Shown piece after piece: positions 43,009 through 51,715 of a stretch of 55,428 nucleotides of DNA (positions within the stretch are counted from its first letter, which is position 1; each line of letters begins with the position of its first letter). This stretch comes from Azonexus sp. (GTDB lineage: Bacteria; Pseudomonadota; Gammaproteobacteria; Burkholderiales; Rhodocyclaceae): contig JAISPT010000038.1 of the NCBI GenBank assembly GCA_031274715.1, positions 1 through 55,428 on the forward strand. The letters run 5' to 3'. The notes below the pieces were generated by a model. The model did no database searches, was not told the DNA's origin, and saw nothing but the letters and a program-made list of their open reading frames with translations. A program made the position numbers and the translations under genes.

Positions 43009-44182
43009 CAGCGGGATAAAGCAAGCACAGCGGACGCTGCGGATTCCTGGCCAACAGTGTGCGAACAATTGCCGCCTGAGCATGGAAGGAGGAGACCAGC
43101 ACCGGCAGCGTGGGATTGTTGTCGAGAATCGCCGGCGAGTGCACGGAAAATTCGCCGAGCTTTTTGCCGTGCAGGTTGGGATTGCCGTCCACGATGGCGT
43201 TGATACGCGCCAACAAGCCAAGTTCGGCAAGCTTTGGCATCAGCCTGGCGCTGTGGCTGCCGGCTCCGTACAGGGCGAATTGCGGCGGTACCGCAGCCAG
43301 GCGCTTCAGGACCTCGTCCAGGCGGCGACGACAGGTTTCGATATAGATCGCCATGTCGGCTGCAGGTTCTTTGTCGTAGGCTGTCGGTGGTGGTTCGGCG
43401 CGTTCGAACAAGCCGAACAAACTATCGCTGGTACCCCGCAACGGTAGGATGTCAATGGCCAGGGGGGTATAGCCGAGGCCGGCCATCAGTCGAGTCAGGG
43501 ATTGACGGCTGAAATACTGAAGGTGCTCAAGGGAAAACTCGCCGAAGGGTTCCATCTGCGGACGGACAAAGCGTTCCAGTGCCGGTACCTCGATCAGCAC
43601 CCGGGTTCGCGGCGCCAGGGATGCCGTCAGGCGAAGCATATTTCCATGCAATTCGGGCAGATGCTCAAGCACACCCGTCAGGCAGACCAGATCCAGTTCT
43701 TCAACAGGCAGCTGGTGCGCCGCATCGCCTATGCCGCCCCGCTGGACGGTGCCGATGCCGAGGCTGGCCGCGCCGGCCGGCGCCGGGTCCAGACCGAACA
43801 GACGCCGATGGCCAGCCCCATGGAAGGTATGGAGCAAGGCGCCACGACCGCAACCGATGTCGGCAACGGTGGCATTGGCAGGAATGTGCGGCCGGCAAAT
43901 TTCCAATGCGGCGCTTGCCCGGTGATGCTCCAAGGGTGAAGGGAAATTTCCCGTGGGCGGCAGATCGTATTTCGACAAGTCGCGGTAATAGCTGTCATAG
44001 GTCGCCGATTGGGCCAAATCCGCTGCATAGTGGAAGCCGCAATGTGTGCAGCGAGCAACGCGGTAGCTCAGATCGAGATCGTCTACAGTCGCCATGCCGT
44101 TCAGATACAACTCCTCGGGACTGTCGGCCAGGCAAACGGGGCAGGGTCGATGCCAGGAGAATGTGGTGGGCATGGTCATCAT
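42995..44182 (-). CDS. SAM-dependent (C-)methyltransferase with zinc-type N-terminus and C-terminal Rossmann-like domain
   Basis: 395 aa from ATG 44182; the frame is open to a TTG at 44191. The N-terminus has two CxxC pairs (CPVC and CTHC), a putative zinc site seen in sugar C-methyltransferases. The methyltransferase domain has VADIGCGRGALL and LTGVLEHLPE. The last 100 residues form a Methyltransf_14-like domain with FALYGAGSHSARLMPK and AIVDGNPNLHGKKLGEF. It probably methylates a nucleotide-linked deoxysugar. It is part of a tight operon, with a 63-bp gap to the next upstream gene. Confidence 0.82.
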   Translation of the reverse strand: MMTMPTTFSWHRPCPVCLADSPEELYLNGMATVDDLDLSYRVARCTHCGFHYAADLAQSATYDSYYRDLSKYDLPPTGNFPSPLEHHRASAALEICRPHIPANATVADIGCGRGALLHTFHGAGHRRLFGLDPAPAGAASLGIGTVQRGGIGDAAHQLPVEELDLVCLTGVLEHLPELHGNMLRLTASLAPRTRVLIEVPALERFVRPQMEPFGEFSLEHLQYFSRQSLTRLMAGLGYTPLAIDILPLRGTSDSLFGLFERAEPPPTAYDKEPAADMAIYIETCRRRLDEVLKRLAAVPPQFALYGAGSHSARLMPKLAELGLLARINAIVDGNPNLHGKKLGEFSVHSPAILDNNPTLPVLVSSFHAQAAIVRTLLARNPQRPLCLLYPADDER

Positions 44183-44245
44183 CGCGATCAAAGCAGGGTG
44201 CGCCGCGCCATCGCCACGACATCGCGCTCGACGACCGGATTGCGC

Positions 44246-45268
44246 TTAGCCATAAACTTCCTCCAGCGTAACGATCCGATCGTCGGGGACGCCTTGCTCG
44301 CGCAGGCTTTCCAGAATGCTGGCCTGGAAGCGGATCGAGCAGGCGAGAATGGGGTTGTCCCGATGCCGCGCCGGATCGTATTGGCCGATTACGTGTCCCG
44401 CACAGTGCGCTCCCCACTTCTCGGCCGATGAGTCCAACAATTCCAGCACCGGCAAGCGGTCGAGTACCGGCAGCACGTAATTGCGAAAATCACCGCCGAT
44501 GCCGTAGACGAGAAAGGGACGGTCCCCCATCTTTTCATTGAAACGCGCTACCAGCCGGTCCTGGCGGCTCTCCGCTGATTCGCGCTGGCGCGCCGTCACT
44601 CTGATGCTGTCAGGATGCACGGCCGACTCGTAATGTCCGCTGCTGACGGCTTCGGCCGAGAAGCCGGCGCGCTGGAGTAGGCACAACAGCGAGGGCAGTG
44701 TGAACTGATGCAGATGCTCGGGATTTTCGTCGGAAGCCACCAGCGGGTGTCCGCTCTCGTGTGGAACTTCCAGCACCATGCGTCCGCCGGACGCCAGCAG
44801 GCGTCGCCATTCGCTCAATTCGGCGGCCGGATCGGCGATGTGCTCCAGTACATGAAAGGCCAGTACCCAATCGTAAGCCGGCGCCTGCACCTCGGCCGCC
44901 GGTTGGCGGTAGACCGTGTCGATGCGTGTTGCTGCGGCCTCGGCATCGCGCGAAATTTCGATCCCGTCGTAGATCATGGGACGTAGCGCCTTCAGCGCCT
45001 CGCCCAAATGTCCTTCGGCGCACCCGACTTCGAGCACGCGACAATGCGTACCGGCGGCTGGAAGCAGCGGTTCAAGCGTGTCGAGGCGGTCGCGCAGCTT
45101 GCGGCGAAAGTCAGGTGAAGTCGTGTCGTTGCGTGCGATCAAGCGCTGGTAGCTCACCGTCGCCGTCTCGCCCGGCAAGCGCCAGCGATGGCCGCAACCG
45201 CGGCAGCGTGACCAGATGCCGGCGGCTTCGGTTTGGATGCCGCCGCAGCAAGGGCAAGCCCTAGTCAT
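44246..45268 (-). CDS. SAM-dependent methyltransferase with C-terminal Rossmann-like domain
   Basis: 340 aa from ATG 45268, which overlaps the upstream ThDP-enzyme stop (ATGA). The N-terminal zinc ribbon has CPCC and CRGCGH. The methyltransferase core has CRVLEVGCAEGHLGEAL and AFHVLEHIADP. The C-terminal module begins PFLVYGIGGDFRNYVLPVLD and again shows a G-x-G-type turn followed by LELLDSSAEKWG. The architecture parallels the neighbouring methyltransferase, but the sequences differ, so they likely modify different positions or substrates. Confidence 0.8.
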   Translation of the reverse strand: MTRACPCCGGIQTEAAGIWSRCRGCGHRWRLPGETATVSYQRLIARNDTTSPDFRRKLRDRLDTLEPLLPAAGTHCRVLEVGCAEGHLGEALKALRPMIYDGIEISRDAEAAATRIDTVYRQPAAEVQAPAYDWVLAFHVLEHIADPAAELSEWRRLLASGGRMVLEVPHESGHPLVASDENPEHLHQFTLPSLLCLLQRAGFSAEAVSSGHYESAVHPDSIRVTARQRESAESRQDRLVARFNEKMGDRPFLVYGIGGDFRNYVLPVLDRLPVLELLDSSAEKWGAHCAGHVIGQYDPARHRDNPILACSIRFQASILESLREQGVPDDRIVTLEEVYG

Positions 45269-47067
45269 CGCGGTGCCGATAGCGAGGCCGGATGCAGGGG
45301 AATGGACATTTCGGCTTGCAGTTGCGCTAGCGGCAGCAGTGGGCTCATGTCTTCCAGCGGCATCGACAGCATGGAACCGTCGGTCTGCGGCAGCGCCGCG
45401 CATTTTGGCGTCAGTGTCTCGTCGGGCAGCAGGTGGACGTCGACAATCTGTGGCCCACCGCCGGCCAGTACGCCGCGTAGCGCTGCCGATAGGCCGGCGG
45501 CGTCGTCGATGCGGGTGTACGGCAAATCGTAGGCGGCGGCGATGGCTGCCAGGTCGGGCAGGAGCAAGCCGGCTTCCGGCCCGGTGCCGACGAAGCGGCT
45601 GGCGAAGTAGTTGCGCTGGGTGTTGCGGATCGAGGCGTAGCCGCCGTTGTTGAGGATGATCAGGGTAATCGGCAGGCGCTGGGCTTGCAGCGTGCCGAGT
45701 TCCTGCAGGTTGAGTTGTAGGCTGCCGTCGCTTTCGATGGCCACCATCGGCCGGCCGCCGCCCGCGAGGCAGGCGCCGATGGCCGCCGGCAGGCCGTAGC
45801 CCATGGCGCCCAGGCCGGAAGTCAGGAATACCCGTTGCCCGGGCTTGTTGCGAAAGGCGGTGTAGAACACTTCGATGGCCAGCCCGGAACTACCGGTGGA
45901 GACGATGATGTCCGGCGGCAGACAGTCGGACAGGGCAGAAATGAAGTGATAGTGCGAGAGCGGTCCGCTGGCCGGAAAGACGCGGCCTTCTTCGGCCGGG
46001 TAGCGGCGCTTCCAGTCCTGGCAGCGGCTGAGCCAGGGGCGACAGGTAGCTGGCCGGGCGCGGCCGGCGAGTTCGCGGATGAAGGCGCCGGCGTCGGCGA
46101 CGATCCGCTGGTCTACGTCGGCGGCGAGGCGCTCCAGTTCGTCGGCATCGACGTCGACGGCGATCTTGTGGGCGGCGCGGGCGAAGCCCTTGGGGTTGTA
46201 GGCGGTGATGATGTTGTCCAGGCGCGAGCCGATGGCGATCAGCAGGTCGCAGTTCTGGACGGCGAAATTGGGGGCGCGGGCGGCGACGACGCCAGGCCGG
46301 CCGATATTTAGCGGATGGTCGAAAGGCAGCAGGTCGAGCGCGTTCCAGGTGGTGACGACGGGCATACCCAGGCGCTCGGCCAGGGCGACAAAATCCTGGG
46401 CCGCGCCGGCGATTCGGACACCGTGCCCAGCCAGAATCAACGGTCGTTGTGCCTGTTCGAGGCGGGCCACGACCTCGGCTACGGCGGCTGCCAAGTCGGC
46501 CGTTTCGGTCGCGGCGGGCGGAACGTAGGCCAGCAAATCGTCAGGGTCGATCCGCGCCGCTTGCACGTCGAGCGGAATGTCCAGCCAGACCGGGCCGGGG
46601 CGGCCATTGCGCATTAAATACAGGGCTTTTTCCAGATGAAAGCGGATTTGTTGCGGGTCGTCCACGGTTACCGCGTACTTGGTCACGGAGCGGACCATCG
46701 GCACGATGTCCACTTCCTGCACGCCGCCCTGGCGCAGCGGTCGGCCGTTGAGCCGGTCGGCGCGCTTGACCTGGCCGGAGATGACGAGCAGCGGCAGCGA
46801 TTCGATCCAGGCGCCGGCGACCGGAGTCACGGCATTGGTCGCGCCGGGGCCGGTGGTGACGAGGCAAACGCCGAAAAGCTCGCGGACCCGGCTCCAGGCC
46901 TCGGCGGCGATGCCGCAGGCTTGCTCGTGGTGGCAGGGAACGGGATGCAGGCGCTTTTCGCAGACCAGCGCATCGTTGAGATGCATGGCGCCGCCGCCAG
47001 GCAGCAGAAAGACGTGTTCGGCGCCGGCGTCGGCGAGCCGGGCCATCAGGTAATCAGCGAGTCGCAT
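45265..47067 (-). CDS. Thiamine-diphosphate enzyme, acetolactate-synthase-like (YerE-like candidate)
   Basis: 600 aa from ATG 47067; GTG 47073 is an alternative. All three ThDP-enzyme domains are present. The N-terminal PYR domain has the activating glutamate in PCHHEQACGIAAEAW (E48). The central domain has RPLILAGHGVRIAGA. The PP domain has the Mg-ThDP motif ESDGSLQLNLQELGTL with NNGGYAS. There is no small regulatory subunit, so branched-chain amino acid synthesis is unlikely. Beside rfbFGH the closest known precedent is YerE, which transfers a two-carbon unit from pyruvate to C4 of CDP-3,6-dideoxy-4-keto-hexose. That assignment is inferred from context. Confidence 0.75.
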   Translation of the reverse strand: MRLADYLMARLADAGAEHVFLLPGGGAMHLNDALVCEKRLHPVPCHHEQACGIAAEAWSRVRELFGVCLVTTGPGATNAVTPVAGAWIESLPLLVISGQVKRADRLNGRPLRQGGVQEVDIVPMVRSVTKYAVTVDDPQQIRFHLEKALYLMRNGRPGPVWLDIPLDVQAARIDPDDLLAYVPPAATETADLAAAVAEVVARLEQAQRPLILAGHGVRIAGAAQDFVALAERLGMPVVTTWNALDLLPFDHPLNIGRPGVVAARAPNFAVQNCDLLIAIGSRLDNIITAYNPKGFARAAHKIAVDVDADELERLAADVDQRIVADAGAFIRELAGRARPATCRPWLSRCQDWKRRYPAEEGRVFPASGPLSHYHFISALSDCLPPDIIVSTGSSGLAIEVFYTAFRNKPGQRVFLTSGLGAMGYGLPAAIGACLAGGGRPMVAIESDGSLQLNLQELGTLQAQRLPITLIILNNGGYASIRNTQRNYFASRFVGTGPEAGLLLPDLAAIAAAYDLPYTRIDDAAGLSAALRGVLAGGGPQIVDVHLLPDETLTPKCAALPQTDGSMLSMPLEDMSPLLPLAQLQAEMSIPLHPASLSAPR

Positions 47068-47069
47068 GA

Positions 47070-48557
47070 TCACAGCCAGTGGGTGAGCAGGGTTTTCCGG
47101 TGCGGATTGGCGTTGATGGCCGGGTCGGTGTAGAACGAGTCGTCGGCATGGTGGGTCGAGGATATTTCCTCGAACACCGCGCCGTCGGCGCTATGGAAGC
47201 GGTGGCGGACGCCGCGCTGCACGGTGATGACATCGCCGCGTCCGGCCTCGACCCGTTGGCCGTCGAGCCAGACGCTGAGATTGCCGTGCAGGACGACGAA
47301 AGTTTCTTCCTTCTGCCGGTGATATTGCTCTGGATGGCTCTGACCCGGCAGCATGACGATCAGCTTTTTGCAGTACTCGCGATTGACCACGGTAATCATG
47401 GTCAGGCCGAATTCGGCGAAACGGTCCATGCCGTAGTGGTGGGAAATTTCCAGATCGGAGCGTCCGGGAACGACGATGTTGCCTTCGTGCAGCAGTTGCT
47501 TGACGGTGGTCACCGCGGCCAGCACTTGTTCGCGCTCATCGCGTGCATCGACCGCGTCGGCCAGCAGCGGGGCGTCGGCCGCCAACGGCTGGCGGGTCGT
47601 GAAGCGCTGGTATTTGGACCATTGGTTGGCGGTGATCTGGCCGGGCTGGGGGGGAAAGGCGAAATAGACGTCGTCGGTCGTCAGTGGCTGGCCTGGGGCC
47701 ACGGCATGTTCGAGGAAAACGCCCCGGCGCAGGCTGTGCAGGCTCGCTTGTTCCTGCGCACTGGCAGCGGGCCAGGCTTCACTGCCGGTCATGGTCTGGG
47801 CTAGCGCCGCTGCCGTCAGCCAGCGGCGCACCTGTTCCGGCGAAGCAGAGTAGGCGTTCAGCGGGTAGCATTCGGTCGGTAGGCCGACGTGCTTTTCGAA
47901 CACGCGCGCGCCTTTAGCCAGAGCGATCATCACCGGCTCGGTCCGTTCCGGGTGTTCGTGCGTCGAAAAGCCGATGCGCACGCCGGGGTAGCGCTGGCGC
48001 AAGGCGTCGATACGCGCGATGTGCAGGTGCTCGTCGGGCGTCGGGTACTCGGCGACGCAGTGCATCAGCGTCAAATCTTTGGCGCGGTGCTGGAAGAAGC
48101 TGACCACGTTGTCGACCTCCTCTGGCATGGCGCCGGCGGTCGAGGCGATGACCGGTTTGTCGGTACGGGCGATGCGTTCGAGGAGCGGCCAGTCGGTCAG
48201 TGAGCAACTGGCGATCTTGACCATTTCGATACCCATGGCCTCGATCAGGTCGACCGAAGGCTCATCGAAGGGCGTGCATACCGTCTGGAAGCCGCAGGCC
48301 CGCATCGTGTCGACCAGTACCTGAAATTGCTTCCGGCTCAGTCGTGTTTCCTCGAAGCGCTTGACGTAGGGGATGTCGTCGCGGCCGCGGCAGGCGGGGT
48401 GGATGAAGGTGTCGAGATCGCGAAATTGCAATTTGAAGGCGAAAGCGAAGGGAAACCCGGCACAGGCATCGCGCAGGGCCTGGATCATGGCTACCCCGTG
48501 GGCGGTGTCGCCCATGTGGTTGTTGGCCATCTCGAAAATGAACAGCGGTTTGCTCAT
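47070..48557 (-). CDS. NeuB-family synthase fused to SAF and cupin domains
   Basis: 495 aa from ATG 48557. The NeuB-like TIM barrel (about 5-260) has FEMANNHMGD, KLQFRD and MVKIASCSLTDWPLLERIA. The SAF-like antifreeze domain (about 275-340) starts RRGVFLEHAVAPGQPLTTDD. A C-terminal cupin (about 350-490) has the metal motif HPEQYHRQKEETFVVLHG. NeuB enzymes condense phosphoenolpyruvate with an amino-hexose to form nonulosonic acids. No CMP-nonulosonate synthetase or amino-sugar genes are nearby, so the real substrate is open. It is 13 bp from rfbH in the operon. Confidence 0.83.
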   Translation of the reverse strand: MSKPLFIFEMANNHMGDTAHGVAMIQALRDACAGFPFAFAFKLQFRDLDTFIHPACRGRDDIPYVKRFEETRLSRKQFQVLVDTMRACGFQTVCTPFDEPSVDLIEAMGIEMVKIASCSLTDWPLLERIARTDKPVIASTAGAMPEEVDNVVSFFQHRAKDLTLMHCVAEYPTPDEHLHIARIDALRQRYPGVRIGFSTHEHPERTEPVMIALAKGARVFEKHVGLPTECYPLNAYSASPEQVRRWLTAAALAQTMTGSEAWPAASAQEQASLHSLRRGVFLEHAVAPGQPLTTDDVYFAFPPQPGQITANQWSKYQRFTTRQPLAADAPLLADAVDARDEREQVLAAVTTVKQLLHEGNIVVPGRSDLEISHHYGMDRFAEFGLTMITVVNREYCKKLIVMLPGQSHPEQYHRQKEETFVVLHGNLSVWLDGQRVEAGRGDVITVQRGVRHRFHSADGAVFEEISSTHHADDSFYTDPAINANPHRKTLLTHWL

Positions 48558-48570
48558 GGCAGGGAACCCT

Positions 48571-49884
48571 TCAGAAATTGGCGCCGCAAAATGTACCCAG
48601 GGATTCGGCAATGTAGTCGAGTTGGGGGCGTCCCAGACCGGGCCAGACGCCCAGCCAGAAGGTTCGGTTCATGATGGCGTCGGCGTTTTCCAGCGTGCCG
48701 CCGAGTCGGTAGGGGCGGTCGCGGAAATAGGGTTGCCGTGTCAGGTTGCCGGCGAACAGCAGGCGCGAGCCGATCTTGCGCTGATCGAGGAAGCGCAGCA
48801 GGTCGACGCGCTGGAAGCCGGCCTCGTCGCGCAGCGTGAGCGGGAAGCCGAACCATGCCGGGGCGCTGTCGGCGCTCGCTTCGGGCAGGATGAAGAACTC
48901 CTCCAGATCGGCGAGCTGGCTGTGCAGGTAGGCGAAATTGTCCCGCCGGGCGGCGACGAAGGCGTCGATGCGGTCGAGCTGGGCGAGGCCGATGGCGGCC
49001 TGCATGTCGGTGATCTTGAGGTTGTAGCCGAGGTGGGAGTAGACGTATTTGTGGTCGTAGCCCGCCGGCAGGTCGCCCAGTTGCCAGTCGAAGCGCCGGC
49101 CGCAGGTATTGTCGCAACCGGGAGCACACCAGCAGTCGCGGCCCCAGTCGCGGAAGGATTCGAGAATGCGCTTGAGTTCCGGCCGGGCGGTGAACACGGC
49201 ACCGCCTTCGCCCATCGTGATGTGGTGTGCGGGGTAGAAGGACAGGGTGCCGATGTCGCCCCAGGTACCGACCCGGCGTCCCTGGTGCGTCGAGCCGAGC
49301 GCATCGCAGCAGTCTTCGACGAGCCACAGTCCGTACTGGTCGGCAAGCTGGCGCAGGGCAGCGATTTCCAGCGGGTTGCCCAGGGTGTGGGCGAGCATGA
49401 TGGCGCGCGTGCGCGGCCCGATGGCGGCGGCGACGGCGGCGGCGGTCGGGTTGTAGGTCGGGATGGCGGAATCGACGAAAACCGGGAGCAGACCGTTCTG
49501 CAGGATGGGGTTGACCGTCGTCGGAAAGCCGGCGGCGGCGGTGATGACCTCGTCGCCCGGACGCAACGCGCGTTTGCCCAGGGCTGGCGAGGTCAGCGCG
49601 GAAAGAGCGAGCAGATTGGCGCTTGATCCGGAATTGCAGGTCAGGACGTGTGGTACGCCCAGGTAATCGGCCAGGTGGGCCTCGAAAGCGGTGTTGAAGC
49701 GGCTGGTGGTCAGCCAGCCATCGAGCGAGGCATCGACGAGGTGGACGAATTCCTCGGCCCCCAGCACCTTGCCGGAGGGTGGGATGGAATCTTGGCCGGG
49801 AATGAAATCTCTTGGGGCGAGGCGTTGACTGGCGTACTGGCGAACCCGGTCGAGGATGTCCTGGCGTTGCGGGTCGTGAGTCAT
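48571..49884 (-). CDS. rfbH: RfbH/DdhC, CDP-4-keto-6-deoxyglucose 3-dehydratase (E1)
   Basis: 437 aa. It has the DegT/StrS aminotransferase fold, but at the PLP-lysine position there is histidine (FYPAHHITMGEGG, H220/H221), the hallmark of E1. Cysteines C193, C251, C253 and C261 have exactly the C-x57-C-x-C-x7-C spacing of the E1 [2Fe-2S] cluster. It removes the C3 hydroxyl from CDP-4-keto-6-deoxyglucose. The reaction normally needs an E3 reductase (AscD/DdhD), which is not in this window. It overlaps rfbG by four bases. Confidence 0.95.
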   Translation of the reverse strand: MTHDPQRQDILDRVRQYASQRLAPRDFIPGQDSIPPSGKVLGAEEFVHLVDASLDGWLTTSRFNTAFEAHLADYLGVPHVLTCNSGSSANLLALSALTSPALGKRALRPGDEVITAAAGFPTTVNPILQNGLLPVFVDSAIPTYNPTAAAVAAAIGPRTRAIMLAHTLGNPLEIAALRQLADQYGLWLVEDCCDALGSTHQGRRVGTWGDIGTLSFYPAHHITMGEGGAVFTARPELKRILESFRDWGRDCWCAPGCDNTCGRRFDWQLGDLPAGYDHKYVYSHLGYNLKITDMQAAIGLAQLDRIDAFVAARRDNFAYLHSQLADLEEFFILPEASADSAPAWFGFPLTLRDEAGFQRVDLLRFLDQRKIGSRLLFAGNLTRQPYFRDRPYRLGGTLENADAIMNRTFWLGVWPGLGRPQLDYIAESLGTFCGANF

Positions 49885-50981
49885 GCGGTGGGCAGCGGCG
49901 TGCGCAAGTAGTGTTCGATCTGTTGGCGGGAAAAGGCTTGCATATCATGCCCGGCCAACCAGTGGCGATGCCAGGCGACGGTGTGGCGGATGGCCTCGGT
50001 TAATGGCCAGCGGGGCAACCACTCTAGCATTTGTCGGGCGGCGTCCGTGTTCAGGTGCAGCAGCTTGGCCTCGTGCGGCAGGGGGCTGGCGATGCCGTGC
50101 CAGTGTCCGCCGGTGGGCCAGTTTGCGATGAAGCGCTCGGCGAGGTTTGCCGCGGTGACGCAATCGGCCAGCGCTGGGCCGAAATTCCAGGCGCGGGCAT
50201 ATTCCGCGGACTGTGCCAGCCGTTCGGCTAGCCGCAGGTAGCCGGCCAGCGGTTCGAGGACGTGCTGCCACGGGCGCACGGCGTCGGGATGGCGGAGTTC
50301 GACAGCACGGTCGGCCGCCAGGGCGCCTAGCAGATCGGGAACCAGGCGGTGAGCGGCCCAGTCGCCGCCGCCGATGACGTTGCCGGTGCGGGCGGTGGCC
50401 AGCCGGGGGCCGTTTTCCGGCCGCAGGAAGGCATCCCGGTAGCTGGCCGCCACCAATTCGGTGCAGGCCTTACTGCTGCTGTAAGGGTCGTGGCCGCCGA
50501 GCGGGTCCGTTTCTTCATAGTCCTGGCCGGTTTCCCGGTTGCGGTAGCATTTGTCGCTGGTGATGACGACGATGCTATCGAGGCCGGGGCAGCGGTGGGC
50601 GGCTTCGAGCAGATTGATCGTGCCCATCACATTGGTGGCGTAAGTGCCGACCGGGTCGGCGTAACTTTCGCTGACCAGCGGCTGGGCTGCCAGGTGAAAC
50701 AGGGTTTGCGGTCGGGCGGCGGCGACTGCAGCGGCCAGACGTTGGCCATCGCGGATATCGCCTTCGATCGAGGTCAGCAGTTCGCCCACCCGGGCGATTT
50801 CGAACAGGCTGGGATCGGTTGGCGGCGGCAGGGCGTAGCCGGTGACCTCGGCGCCCAGTTGATGCAGCCACAGGGCCAGCCAGCTGCCCTTGAAGCCGCT
50901 ATGGCCGGTCAGGAAAACCCGGCGGCCACGCCAGAAGGTCGCGTCTACCAGATCTTCCACGGGGCTCGGCCGGTTTGCCAT
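49881..50981 (-). CDS. rfbG: RfbG, CDP-glucose 4,6-dehydratase
   Basis: 366 aa from ATG 50981, which overlaps the rfbF end by 37 bp; GTG 50960 would reduce the overlap. The cofactor motif TGHSGFKGSWLALWL is at 25-39. The dehydratase signatures TSDKCY (141-146) and PYSSSKACTELV (166-177, Y167/K171) are intact. It forms CDP-4-keto-6-deoxyglucose, the substrate of RfbH. Confidence 0.95.
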   Translation of the reverse strand: MANRPSPVEDLVDATFWRGRRVFLTGHSGFKGSWLALWLHQLGAEVTGYALPPPTDPSLFEIARVGELLTSIEGDIRDGQRLAAAVAAARPQTLFHLAAQPLVSESYADPVGTYATNVMGTINLLEAAHRCPGLDSIVVITSDKCYRNRETGQDYEETDPLGGHDPYSSSKACTELVAASYRDAFLRPENGPRLATARTGNVIGGGDWAAHRLVPDLLGALAADRAVELRHPDAVRPWQHVLEPLAGYLRLAERLAQSAEYARAWNFGPALADCVTAANLAERFIANWPTGGHWHGIASPLPHEAKLLHLNTDAARQMLEWLPRWPLTEAIRHTVAWHRHWLAGHDMQAFSRQQIEHYLRTPLPTA

Positions 50982-51715
50982 AGTTCTTCGAGCAGCATCT
51001 TGTCGCGCAGCGTATCCATCGGTTGCCAGAATCCCTTGTGCTTCCAGGCGGCGAGCTGACCGCGGCTGGCCAACTCGTGCAACGGCCGACTTTCCCATGC
51101 CTGCTGATCGTGCTCGATGAGATCGAGCACCTCCGGCTGCAGCACGAAGAAGCCGCCGTTGATCATGCCGCCCTCGCCGTGTGGCTTTTCCTGGAAGCGC
51201 GAGACGCGGTCGTCGTGGATGTCCAGCGCGCCGAAACGGCCCGGCGGCGCCACCGCGCAAACCGTTGCGGCCAGGCCGTGAGCGCGGTGGAAGGCGACTT
51301 GGCCAGCGATATCCACATCGGCCAGGCCGTCGCCGTAGGTGAAGCAGAACGGCTGGTCGGCATCGAGGAACTGGCGGACCCGCTTCAGGCGGCCGCCGGT
51401 CGCCGTCTGTTCGCCGGTGTCAACCAGGGTCACCCGCCACGGCTCGGCATGCTGCTCATGCACTTCCATGCGGTTGCTGACCATGTCGAAAGTGACGTCC
51501 GAGGTATGCAGGAAGTAATTGGCGAAATACTCTTTGACCACATATCCCTTGTAGCCCAGGCAGATGATGAAGTCGTTGATGCCATGGGCCGAGTAGATTT
51601 TCAGGATGTGCCAGATGATGGGCTTGCCGCCGACCTCGATCATCGGCTTGGGCTTCAGGTGCGACTCTTCGCTGATCCGGGTGCCCAGGCCGCCGGCCAG
51701 AATGACGGCCTTCAT
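50945..51715 (-). CDS. rfbF: RfbF, glucose-1-phosphate cytidylyltransferase
   Basis: 256 aa. The nucleotidyltransferase motif AVILAGGLGTRISEESHLKP is at 3-22, with KPKPMIEVGGKPI next to it. FTYGDGLADVDI and FQEKPHGEGGMINGGFFVL follow. It makes CDP-glucose, the first step of 3,6-dideoxyhexose synthesis. Its ATG overlaps the diguanylate cyclase stop by four bases, so the sugar genes and the cyclase appear to share one transcript. Confidence 0.95.
   Translation of the reverse strand: MKAVILAGGLGTRISEESHLKPKPMIEVGGKPIIWHILKIYSAHGINDFIICLGYKGYVVKEYFANYFLHTSDVTFDMVSNRMEVHEQHAEPWRVTLVDTGEQTATGGRLKRVRQFLDADQPFCFTYGDGLADVDIAGQVAFHRAHGLAATVCAVAPPGRFGALDIHDDRVSRFQEKPHGEGGMINGGFFVLQPEVLDLIEHDQQAWESRPLHELASRGQLAAWKHKGFWQPMDTLRDKMLLEELWQTGRAPWKIW

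Noticed and set aside
45265..47067. IlvB, catalytic subunit of acetohydroxyacid synthase for branched-chain amino acids
   Set aside because: There is no ilvN/ilvC neighbour and it is embedded in a CDP-sugar operon; kept only as a family relationship.
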